DNA of 64,000 nt, taken from NCBI GenBank assembly GCA_002718995.2, contig PBGL02000007.1, positions 1-64,000 on the forward strand, given 5' to 3'. Shown here one piece after another: positions 44,666-56,100 of this stretch (position 1 is the stretch's first letter; the number at the start of each line of letters is the position of its first letter). Below the pieces are notes generated by a model. It had not been told where the DNA came from, made no database searches, and saw only the letters and a program-made list of their open reading frames with translations. The position numbers were made by a program, and so were the translations under genes. This DNA is from Methanobacteriota archaeon. Its GTDB lineage: Archaea; Thermoplasmatota; Poseidoniia; Poseidoniales; Thalassarchaeaceae.

Positions 44666-46690
44666 ATGACGGCATCCGAAACGCCGAATCTCGGAGTTTA
44701 CCTCGCTCATGAGGAGATGAGAGATTCCCAAATTGAGATGATCGTGGACGGTATCGATTCTCTTTCTGAGAGAGGTTTTCTCCTAGCTGCAGCGCCGACT
44801 GGCATCGGTAAGACTGCGGCATCCCTGGCTTCGGCCTTACATGTGGCAAATAATAGAGGTGAAAATGGCTTGAAGCCAAAAATAGTGTTCATGACGGGAA
44901 GGCAGTCGCAACACAGAATTGTTGTCGATACAGTGAGGATGATTAACTCGAGGCTTCCTTCGGGCATCCCTAGGGTGAAATTAGTTGACATAATTGGAAG
45001 AGAAGGGATGTGTGAAGTGATTGACAAGTCCACGGGTAAATGTGACTGTGAGAAGGGGACAACTGAGGAAGGAAGACATAGAAAAAGAGGGATAATGAGG
45101 GATATTATTCTCTCAGAACCTCAACATGTCGAATGGGGAATTAGGTATGGCAAGCAGCAGAAAGTCTGCTCTTGGGCAGCTGCCAGATCTGCGGCCAGAG
45201 ATTCGGATGTTTTGGTATGCGACTACAATCATGTTTTCATCGAGGGAGTCAGAGATAGTTCACTGCCTGCCATGGGGATTGACCTTGGAGACTCCATATT
45301 GATAGTTGATGAGGCACATAACCTCCCCGATAGAATTAGGAATGGCCTAGAAAGAAGAATTACTGACCAGGTTTTCAGGAGGGCACTAACCGATGTCCAA
45401 GAGTACAAAGACAAACTGGAAAAGATTGCTTTGCAACTAGATACTGGAGAATCATACGGTTTCGGGGAAGCTGTGATACTCGAGAATCAGATAAAGGCCC
45501 TGCGGGACGATGTTGGCCTCAGGAAATGGTTCGATACTAAGACTCAGGAAAATAATGACTCCGATTGGGATGACCTCAGGGTCGATACAAATGAGTTCCT
45601 AGACATCATAGGAAGGGCGATAGAGGGAATAGGCGAAAATGGTGAAAAGGGGCAAATTGCGATTATTCGAGAGATGATTAGAGGTCTGATGAGAGTAAAA
45701 ATTGATGAGGACGAGTCGTTGGAGGATGAAGAACAAAACGACTGCATCAGACTTGCGGAGATGCTAGATGTTTGTGTCCAATACAGAAACAATGATGCTC
45801 TGGCCATAGTTTTTGATAATTTACTGGAAGAGCCCCGAATCACTAGTCACTTACTGGATCCGGGAGTTGTGGGCGCCCCAATATTCGAAGAATGCGCGGG
45901 CTCCATACTGATGTCGGGAACACTATTCCCTCCAATAATGTATGGCGAAATTTTAGGGATTCCCGAAGTCGGTTACAAAGGCAAGGAGTATGATTCTGGA
46001 TTTCCTCCCGAGAATAGACATGTACTAATTGCAAGCGATGTTACGAGTAAGTTCTCAGAAAGAGAGTCTAGTTTCAGTACAATCAGTGAACATATTGCTT
46101 CAGTATTGGAGAAGACCCCGGGGAACGTTGCAATCTTCGCTCCTAGCTACTCCATGATGGAGAGAGTTGTGTCTGAGACTGGATATGTATTCGGGAGACA
46201 TCGCCTGGAAGAGAAAAGGGGGATGTCCAAGCGCTCGGTGGATGGGATGGTCAATAGGCTTCACGAGCTAAAATCAATGGGCAAGAATTCCGTAATATTC
46301 GGAGTTTTGAGCGGTAAGCTGTCAGAGGGGATTGATTATTCGGACAATATCCTCGATGCAGTAGTCTGTGTCGGTCTACCACTTCCCCCTCCTAGTGCCA
46401 AGCAGGATGCCCTGTTTAGTTACTACACTAGCCGATTTGGCAGATCTAGTGCTTGGAAGTATGCCAGTTTACAGCCAGCAGTCAATAGCATCCTACAGGC
46501 ACTGGGCAGGCCAATCAGGAAAGCGGAGGATAGGGCAATTGTGGTACTTCTAGAGAAGAGGCTCTTAGAGAGCAGGAGCAGGGATTGTATGCCTGGCTCA
46601 ATGGACTCACTCAGGACCTCTAGCCCATCGAGAACCGGTAAGCATGTAGAGCGTTTCTTCCGGATACCTAAATCAATGGGTTCATCTTAG
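44666..46690 (+). CDS. XPD/DinG-like superfamily 2 helicase with Fe-S cysteines
   Basis: 674 residues. Walker A AAPTGIGKTAAS (42-53), DEAH box VDEAHNLP (214-221), and C-terminal helicase motifs (GNVAIFAPSYSMMERV, SVIFGVLSGKLSEGIDYSD, LQALGRPIRKAEDRA). Between motifs Ia and II lie C116, C126, C128 and C168, in the position of the 4Fe-4S cluster of XPD, FancJ and DinG. The CxC spacing of the middle pair differs from XPD's CxxC. It should unwind DNA 5'-3' in repair or recombination, but the family also includes RNA-linked members. ATG at 44666. The next gene starts 27 bases after the stop. Confidence 0.9.
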   Translation: MTASETPNLGVYLAHEEMRDSQIEMIVDGIDSLSERGFLLAAAPTGIGKTAASLASALHVANNRGENGLKPKIVFMTGRQSQHRIVVDTVRMINSRLPSGIPRVKLVDIIGREGMCEVIDKSTGKCDCEKGTTEEGRHRKRGIMRDIILSEPQHVEWGIRYGKQQKVCSWAAARSAARDSDVLVCDYNHVFIEGVRDSSLPAMGIDLGDSILIVDEAHNLPDRIRNGLERRITDQVFRRALTDVQEYKDKLEKIALQLDTGESYGFGEAVILENQIKALRDDVGLRKWFDTKTQENNDSDWDDLRVDTNEFLDIIGRAIEGIGENGEKGQIAIIREMIRGLMRVKIDEDESLEDEEQNDCIRLAEMLDVCVQYRNNDALAIVFDNLLEEPRITSHLLDPGVVGAPIFEECAGSILMSGTLFPPIMYGEILGIPEVGYKGKEYDSGFPPENRHVLIASDVTSKFSERESSFSTISEHIASVLEKTPGNVAIFAPSYSMMERVVSETGYVFGRHRLEEKRGMSKRSVDGMVNRLHELKSMGKNSVIFGVLSGKLSEGIDYSDNILDAVVCVGLPLPPPSAKQDALFSYYTSRFGRSSAWKYASLQPAVNSILQALGRPIRKAEDRAIVVLLEKRLLESRSRDCMPGSMDSLRTSSPSRTGKHVERFFRIPKSMGSS

Positions 46691-46716
46691 TCGGGCCATT
46701 GGGGGTGAGTGATAGC

Positions 46717-47196
46717 ATGACATGGAGGCGGTTGGAAATAGGCGACTCGAACGAAGGTGTGGGAGGTGAGTCTGATGTCGGAGGAACTTCCCTAGGGCTC
46801 GACGTTACTGCTTTCGAAGCGCATTCGCAATTCATCTCAGACCTACCTCACATGTCAGAGGTTTCGGAAGCTCATGGAGAATTCTTGGGGCAAGCTGGGA
46901 ACGTACCTGAATCAGCTAGGATGGCGAATAGCGATATCACAACTATGGGCGAGATGGTAGCTGATCTGGGGGGTTCAATAGAAGGTCATTTCATGGAGAT
47001 TCCGATGCCTTCGGCGGATAGAAGGGGAGTTGTCCTCGAAGTCATGGAGGGAGAGAGTGGCACCATAGCCAGAATTATTGCCCCCAGTGGCTTTGGAGGT
47101 GTATTGAGGACATTTAGATTACCCGCTGGCTCCTTCATCTCTGGTGCGTCGTGGAATGGCCATAACCTGGGGCTATCTCTAGAGGATCATTCCTGA
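46717..47196 (+). CDS. Hypothetical protein downstream of helicase
   Basis: 159 residues from the ATG at 46717 (MTWRRLEIGDSNEGVGG), with GGTGA eight bases ahead. Not recognised. A flexible Gly/Ser/Glu start is followed by a probable helix (DLPHMSEVSEAHGEFLGQA) and a small beta-domain (GVVLEVMEGESGTIARIIAP, then FGGVLRTFRLPAGSFISG). No membrane helix or Cys cluster. Likely co-transcribed with the XPD-like helicase, so possibly a DNA-repair accessory; that is only context. The last ten bases overlap the convergent giant gene. Confidence 0.65.
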   Translation: MTWRRLEIGDSNEGVGGESDVGGTSLGLDVTAFEAHSQFISDLPHMSEVSEAHGEFLGQAGNVPESARMANSDITTMGEMVADLGGSIEGHFMEIPMPSADRRGVVLEVMEGESGTIARIIAPSGFGGVLRTFRLPAGSFISGASWNGHNLGLSLEDHS

Positions 47197-50100
47197 GGAA
47201 CTATCGCTGACTCCCTAGATGGGACTTCCTCGAGTTGGTCGATCTCCTGTAGAACGGCACTAAGTGCCATCTGAGCACCTTCCCTGTGGGGCTCTCCGAG
47301 AACGTGGCTTGAGTATCTGGCCTCTTCGAAAATTCTATCCAGGGACAGGAGGGCCTGTTCGCTTATCGGAAGTGCGTTTCTTATTGCCAATTCGAACTCC
47401 CTGACTGTCTCGAAATCCCTCCTCAGGAAACCCCTGCTCATCAAAATCTGGCATAGTCCCTCGTAGCAGTTGAATATCGCCTCTCTGACCTCATCGCCAG
47501 CCGCTAGGAGTTCTGCTGTGTAGCTGAACACCCCGGCCAACTCGTCGATGGCTGCTTGCTTCCTCCTCCTGAGTAAAATCGCTCCGACTGCGGCTAACCC
47601 GATTATCACGAGCATGGCCAAAGCGGCCATGGCTGGACCGACGAGAGATGCTCCCTGCTCAGGCTGGTACTCCACTTCGACCACAGCGAACTGTGAGAGT
47701 CGGGCGGCGTCAATGGGGTCGATGATATCTGAGTCCGAACTGAACTCTACCGAAAGGTCTCCCCAGAAGTCCCTGTCCCAAAGTGGGTGGCCCTCATGGA
47801 ATGACTCGAAGTTGTACGTGAATATACCATCCTGATTGGTGACTCCCACAACTGTAAAGTGAGTACTAGTCGCATTTACCAGTCTAGCTGTAATTGAGAC
47901 GCCCTCGATGACCTCGACCCTGTCAGTGGCAGTGACATTGACCCTTCCCGAAAGGGAACTTTGGCCTATCTCCAGATACAACGAGTCGGGGATGAACTCG
48001 AAGTTTACAGGTACTTTGATTACCACCTCGAACCCGATCTCGCCACCGTTCAGGAACCTGGAGGAGTCGGGGTCAACCACTATTGACATGCTCGCCGTAC
48101 CAGGTGGCATTGTTGAAATCGCATTCGACTCGACCAGGAATTGCCCCGTAGTCTCGTCCCATGAAATCTTGGTATTCGGCCTTAGGGAGTCCCCCCAGTA
48201 GAGCGATAGGTCCATCTCCTCCATTGTATTTCCTTCCCCGCCGATTTCAATAATCCTACCAAGGACCCTTATTGGCCTATTTCCGTCACTTCTGACGACT
48301 TCGTCCTCCAGGAATAGTATCTCTATCTGAATGTCTGCCCTTGCATAGACGGTGGCATTGATGGAATTCGAGAGGTATAGTTGCTCCCCGGCAAAAACCA
48401 ATGAAACATCATGCGAACCCCTTGATATCAGATAGCCAAGCTCGTGACTAATGCTGAATGTACCATCTATGCTGGTTGTTATGGTAGAAACTTCTTCTCC
48501 GTCCAGTAGGAAGGATAGCTCCCTCCCTTCCAGGCCGGGATTGCCTGTGGAGTCTGCATCGAATAACCTCCCCGTGAGATTCCATGAACCGCCTCTTGTC
48601 ACCACGTTGTTCTCAACTTGCAGAGTCATTCCCGTGTGATACGCGATTGTTAGATTTGCCTCTACTGAACCTTCCCGGTGATAACCCTGATTCGGAGCTA
48701 CTACAGTTAGCGTGTGCTGGCCCACATCCAAGAACTCTGAGACTACCCACGAATGGGACCAGAGTCCATCCTCGTCAGTTGTAGTTGTACCAATCAGGAT
48801 TCCATCTATGAAAATCTGCAGTGAGTGGTTCTCTAGCCACCCATCCGGAAGGTTGTCCTTGACAGATCCACTGAGCTGAAGCACATCTCCAACTGCTACT
48901 GGGGATGGCTGTTCCACACTAACCTCGGCAGGCCCGAAAACAGTGAATATGGTGGTCGAATTTGAACCTATGACAAACTCCTCGCCGCCGAACTCTATTC
49001 TGACATTCCTTGGCCCGAGAGGCATGTCCGGAGGTACTGGGAAGAATAGGCTAAACGTGCCGTTTTCAGTGACTGACAGTGAAGTTAGGAATTGATCATT
49101 CATGTAAACGTCGAGATTCCTTCCTGGAAGCACCCTTCCTGCTCCATCGGTTAGCATTCCCTCGATGAGCAATAGCTCGTTTCTATCGACCTCTCCCGGA
49201 GGCGTAGTGAGGACGACCTGAGAGGTCTGGGTCGCGTTGAATTCGTGTGTTAATGTGGAAGGGAGGTAGTACTCGGGATTCAACGAGTCCCCCTGGCCCA
49301 TTGGATCTACCCATGTGAATCCACCTAGGAAATCGACAGTGAAGGTGTGGACCCCATAATCGGTATCTAGTGGCAAATCGTAAGTTATGCTCCATACCCC
49401 GGTGGAAGAGTTGGAAATGGAAGTATAGACAGGCCCCACATCAATTCCGTCAATAGAGAGGTGTACGACTCCCCCTTGGTCTTCGCCATTCTCGACAAGC
49501 GGCAATCCATGCTCATCGAGTAGCGTGCCGGTGAATGTGACTGTCTCACCAGCGATAGCGGAGCCAGTGACCGAAATCACATCTAGAACCGAGGGGGCGA
49601 GTATTACCACCCTAGTCCACGTCTCGTCACCCAGTAGTCCGGTTGTACCATTGATACCCGCGAATGTAGCTGTAATGGTCATTGGCCCGGGAGCCCTGTT
49701 GGGATCAGTTGTGATCACAGTTGTAAGAATGCCCCCTTCATCGGTAAGGCCCGACCAAGATTGTACGCCGTCTATTGAAACATCGACTTGAGCCCCGGGT
49801 ACAAACTGTCCGGAGTTGTCGATAAGGGACATGTTTAGTGTTATGTTGTCCCCTCTTACCGTCCTCTCATCGGGATCTAAGTCCGTAGGGGATATTATTG
49901 AGAGCATTGAGAAACCCCTGCTATCAAACGTGCCATCCTCTGAGCTGGGGCCGTAGTAGTTGACGGAAGGGGTGTATGATGCAGTGATATTGTGTGTACC
50001 GCGGGGGAAAGAGAGGTCAAGGAATATCCTAGCTGACCATGATCCGTTTGCGTCCACGGTCCCGCCTGTTACTGAGAATGAGTTTGTATCCCCGTCGATC

Positions 50101-53100
50101 GCGAAGTTGAGTGTAGGATTTAGGGCGTTACCGGCTCTGTCGACTATTCCACTGCCATTGCTTGAAGTGAGTGTTCCGCTGATATCCAGGAACTCACCAG
50201 CAGCGGGATTTGACGTAATTGGATCAAATGTTATGTTGGTAGGGGATCTGACTGTGATTGTGTTGATCACCGTAGAGGAAGGGTGAAGGGTATCTGAGCC
50301 GTTGGAGCCGTTGAAAAAGAGGAAAATTGGCATTAGCCCCAGAGGGTGAGAATGGGGGACAGAGAATGTGAAATTGACTAAACCCTGGCCATTAGTAGGT
50401 TGTTCCGGTATCAGCCAGGTCTCATGGAATAATGCCGAAACTGACATGTCGGAGAGTTGCCTATCCCCATCACTTGATTCGACCAGCCTTGCTCCGAATG
50501 TGATAGACGTCCCTCTGTCCACTATGGTGTTTAGGATGGGATTCCTGTCAGTAATTTGGGTAACGCCACGAACTAGGATAGTTTCATTCCCAGTTCCCGT
50601 CAGATAGAAGGGAGTACTGCCATTTTCCACGCTCACAACTACCGTCTTGAGACCATTAGTTACGCCGTCCCCAAGTGGATCGGTGGGGACTGATATTGAA
50701 AACGAGCCATTTGCTGCAGTAACGTGTCCTGTGATTAGAGTCTCACTGGGGTCATTCAAGAAAAATACCTCCACCGTCATAGGCCCCGATACCGAGCGAT
50801 TCTCATCCACGCCATCTAGGACCTGGCCCTGTAGTTGGAAGAACTGCCCGGCAGTTACTTCTGGCAATGGCGAGTTGTCGATTCTTATGCTACTCGCAAC
50901 CTGCACCGTCAGGTTGACCACGCTCTCGTTCCCAATCCACCTTCCAGCATTTGGTGTAGTCAAACTATCAGTTAGGTCGTCAGGGGCGTGGAGTCTGACA
51001 TCATAGTAACCAGGGGGGGCATCTGCGGGGATTGTCGGGGTGAACCTCGCGACACCATCCGACCCAGTGACAGTGGAATTGAGAACCTGCTGCAGAGGGC
51101 CGCCCCAATCGAAGTACAGATCGACAGTAGTATTCTGCAGTCTGTTATTGCTCTCGACATCGGTGACTGTGGCATTCGAGATCAAAGTCTGGCCCGCGAT
51201 TACGATTGACTGCAGTGGTTCTGCTTCCACCACATACTCGGTCTGGACCCCTGCTTGGAGGACCACTGCCCCGGGAACCAAGTAGTAGGCCCCGCCTGTG
51301 GGAGGGCTCTTCTCAAAGTCAAGAATCAGCCTGAGGTCGTACACACCGGCTCCAACGCCAGCGGGCATCTGGAAGGTGATGTTGTACTCTCCTGTCGTAT
51401 TATCTATCCACTGCTCCCCGAGCCTGTAAGTTACTGGCGGGGCGTCTAGGCCATCGGGAGTAGGGGGTTGGTCGGATGGGACTTCCATGTTGATAATGAT
51501 CGAGGAGTTATTGCCCAGTATTGTGCTGTTTAGGTTAATGTCTCTCGCAAAGCCGGAAATCCATGAGGACTGGCCGCGGGGAGTCCATTCCGAGCCAAGC
51601 GTGAATGAGACGTCAGCTCTTCCTTGAACTCTTACGGTATCTAAAACGCTGTTAGGAAGAAGCCAAGTTGACCCACTGAAGTTCAGTTGCCAGGGGTAGT
51701 CTCCGGCCTCCATATCTATGGTTGGCCTGAACGAAACCATCACACGGGGAAGCTCTGGATCAGACTGGTTCCATGCCAACTCACCGTTGAAGTCCAGTGT
51801 GTAGTCTCCAACGAAACTCGCAACAGAATTACCAGTGTGGTCAGACAGCGTAACTTCGACCTCAGAGTCTGATCCGACAGGGGCTGGATTCAGTATGTAA
51901 CTGAAATTTACATAGCTCTTTACGCCATGCTCATCGATTACTACTGATTCGTCTTTCGCGAACAAGCCATCAGCTTCGAACTGATATCTGATTTCCACAA
52001 GACCGGCAGGAACTGGAACCTCTGACGCCGAGAATGACCAGTTGACTGCGAATTGGCCCAAGGCCCCCGTCCAGTCTGAGTCATTGAGGTACCATGAGTT
52101 CAGTGTGGTGAAGGGACCGTTGGCTGCGGATCGGCGCATCTGCAATGTTAGGGTGCCATTGAGTGCCTCTGGGATGATTGACCTGCTGAGTACGGTGCCG
52201 TTCAGATATATCGGCTGGTCGATTTCTAGAATGGTATTGTTCAAACCCTGGCCCTCCAGAGTCACTGTGAGATTAGGTGCTGGAGTAAGGTTGAGATTGA
52301 GTCCTACTGACTTGGGGCGCAGGTGGTAGAGGGGTGAGCTTGCATTGTTGAGGTCCTCTTCGTGCCAACCTAAGAAATTCAGAGTAGCGGAAATTAGCCC
52401 CTCCTGCTCCGATTCATCTATTGGGACCGAGAATTCGTAATATCCGCCTGCACCAACACTGGAAATCAGACTAACTGGACCATCGGCTGAGGTAGTATAG
52501 TTTAGCACCACTTGCAGGCTATCTAACTGTGTAATATCGTTGTAGGGCTCACTTGATAGAGAAATTTCCCCCACGAGTGTCGTGTTGACTCCGATGCCTA
52601 TCTTTGGCTCGTCCGCGGGCTCAGGCTCTGTTATTGACATGGCCACATCGTCAGTGATATTCAACCTCCATGGGAAAGTAATGCCCTGTGAGCCGACATA
52701 TCCATTCTGGTACGTACGAAGTACAAGGGCGCCATAGCCCGGATTAATCACCTCCTGAGGCTGTCCTGTGATATTGAAAGAGCCGTTCTCATCAGTCACA
52801 GCGGATCCCACATAATGCTCTTCCAATGCTGCAGAACCGGGTATATTCTCGGTCTGATTTGACTTCACCAGATACATGTCAATTGTAATATTCCCAACAG
52901 AAGTCTGATTTTCAGTGAACCTCAATACCCCATCGAGGGAGAGATTCCCTGAAGACAGATCCCTTTCAAACCAAATCGGACCCCGATTCTCATCTACGAC
53001 TTCGACGGTAGAGAGGGAAGGGCACGCCTCAAATGGGATCCAACCGAGATCGGCATTACCCAAGTTGGAGTTAGTCTGGAGATGGACCTCGACCCATGTC

Positions 53101-56100
53101 GTGAAGTCTTTTCCATACACCTCGAAAGACGTGCCTGTCCACTTTCCTCCGGAGAAGCCAGTAACCTTACGAGCAGGTATTCCAGCGGAACGTAACATTA
53201 CAGCAAAAAGCGTACTGAACTGATCGCAATCGCCCTCGAATGAGTTATTCAAGATCCAGTAGGATAGGTCGTCCTCATCATCTAGAACCCCCACTTCTGT
53301 CCCATTGTGATTCCTCAGGAAAGTAGTAGTGGAATTTCCATTAATGATAAAGTCCTGAATTGCCGACACTCTATCCCAAGCCGAGAAGGCGCCTGACTCG
53401 TTGATTACTGTCGTTGTTATGGAATTGACGAAGTTGGCTGCGTTCCCCTTTGCCAGATATGAGCTAGGAAGGTCGGTCGCATAGGTACTATTGGCGAATT
53501 CAGTGGTATTTTCCCTAATAGCCTGTGTAATCAAAACTTGTGGAGCGGTGACGAATAGGGTATCTATGGTGGCACCGTCCACTATTGCGTCCCTGGTGAA
53601 GTTCGAGAAATTGAGTCCTGCATTCGCATCGGTCCATCCTGTGTAATTGACAGCATTGTGAGGGGCTATGATTTCCTCACCGGGGAAAATCAGAGCTCCG
53701 GACTCGAGGGATATCTCCCAACCGAGTACCTCGGAGCCGTCCCAGAACTGTTGGTCGGCAACGCCCTGCGTCGTAGAGAATCCGGGGAACATCTGAGTGT
53801 TTCCAACGAGGCTGGTGTTGACACCCCAAGAAATCCCCGTGTAGAAGTCGTATGTATGCCACCTCCAGTAATGAGTGATATTGGGATCGACCCCAGCAGA
53901 TGTGTTCGTGGCCTCGAAGAACATCATGTTGGCATCTATATCGTCTGCGGGATCCCAAGGATTTCCATCGGCATTTAGGCAATTAATGTCCCAAAATTCG
54001 GAAGTACACTCCTGGCCATCAGGTATTCCTCCTCCGTCTGTATCCGGATCCCTCCAGTCTGTGCCGGTGGAATTCTCGATTGTGTCCGGTATTCCGTCCC
54101 CGTCGGTATCTACTGGGTTAAGATCGTCATTAGGGTTATTCTGGGGATTTGTCCCATCTAGGTACTCCTGGAAGTCGGTCACCCCCCCATTGTCCGTGTC
54201 GGTTACATTCCACAATGTGAAGTAAGTATCAGTAGTGGCGTTGCCCCCTAAGTCACCGAAGGCGACAAGGCAAACCGTTGTATTCTCAAAGTAGTTGTTT
54301 AGCCCGTCCCCATCTGAGTCCAGTAGGTTATCGCAGGGGTTGCTTGGATCGGTGAGGTTCAGGATCTCGTCTAAATCATTAACTCCATCGCCGTCGGTAT
54401 CTGACATATTCCAGTCAGATAAGAAACCAAAACTTCCTGTTGATTCCTCCCAGTCAGCCAGGCCATCCCCATCAGTATCGAAATAGTCATCGTCGCATAT
54501 CGGATCATTGGACAACCCGAGCGATTGATCCCAGCACCAAGAGAAATTTACGAATGTCACGGATGTAGCGTCAGGAGGCTTGTCCGTGTCTATGCCCCTC
54601 AATGCATCTCCATTGATGGATGTGAATCTAAAACCGGTTAGACTGCCATTAGTTGATGAGACATAGAATCCCATTGGCTCCCCATTCTGCCTCCAATCCT
54701 CGGGGGTCTGGTCGAGCGCGGAGGTATCGTTCAACGTAAGTACCATATTAGTGGCATCGAAGTCTATGATAGTCAAATTCAGCGTTTGCAGGGAGGTGCA
54801 TGGATCGGTGCCATGAGATGGGTCGAGTTCAGAACCGTCACTAATTCCCCCTCCGTCTGTATCCGCAACATTCCACAGGGTACATGTCATATTTTCTTCC
54901 CAATTTGGTATTCCGTCATCATCGAAGTCGCCCGAATCCTCAATCCTAGTTGGATCAGTCTCATTTTCATCGACGATGCCGTTTCCATTCAGATCCTCCT
55001 CGCCGTCATCGAACTGGTCATCATCTGTATTGTTGTCCCTTGGATCGCTTGCTAAAGGAGGGTCACCATACTGCGCATTGACCTCGACGCCGTCGCTAAT
55101 TCCGTCTCCATCGGTATCGGAGGAAGTCGGGTCAGTAAGCAAGACGAGTGCCTCATATGAGTCATTTAGGCCATCGCCATCAGTATCATTCAGTTGGGGG
55201 TCTGTGGAGGTTATTCCGTCTACCTCGGCGGTGAAAATAAGACAACCGCCCGGACCCAGCAGAAGTACCGGGTTGCAAGGCGATTCTGTGGCCGTCATGC
55301 TCAAAGGACCAGGGCGGAAATATTGGGTGGGAGGAGTGGTAGAACCATTCCTGGTCCCCCAAGCAGGGTTGACGAATTCCTTCAGGTTGACCAGCCCATC
55401 GCCATCTGGATCCCCGAATGCTCCGTCTTGATTGGTGCGGGAGGTTGGATCTAGGCCATTTGCTACCTCCCAGCCGTCTGGCATACCATCTCCATCGGTG
55501 TCCCAACCATTGGGATCCTCATCGATGGCTCCATCGCCATCATCGTCATCACTGGTGCAGTTTGAGTCCCCGTCCCCGTCTGCATCGAAATTATCGACCA
55601 GTCCATCCTTGTCATCATCGAATGAATTGAAGCAGATATTACCCCAGGGATCCTCATCGGCTCCGTCTGAACCCAATCCCTGAATGAGCTGCATGGCGCT
55701 CTCCTCGTCCCAATTACTTACTGGGACGGTACCATTCCACCAAACGCCATTGTCCAGCTCATTTGGAGTATTTGTGGAGTCCCAATTCGCTGGAATTCCA
55801 TACATGTACTCATTCAGATTAGAAAGAGAGTCGCCATCTGGATCGCCGGTTGACCCATTATCGCCTGTTGCGGAAAGGGGATTAAGTCCGTATTGCCATT
55901 CCCAGCCGTCAGGGAGGCCATCATTGTCAGTGTCCCAGTCCTGGGGCTGAGTATTGATGTAGAACTCAAGACCATAGGAAAGGCCGTCGCCGTCCTGGTC
56001 GGTGGATGCCAATGCCTCCCATGAAGCAAACTCCAATGCTGAGTATGAAGAAAGGAGCATCAAGATAGAGAAAATAATGGCTGACCGGCTCTTACTGAGC

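Noticed and set aside
54000..56100. Second repeat-rich block resembling an array
   Set aside because: It is the N-terminal calcium-repeat region of the 2984-residue protein, not a nucleic-acid repeat array.
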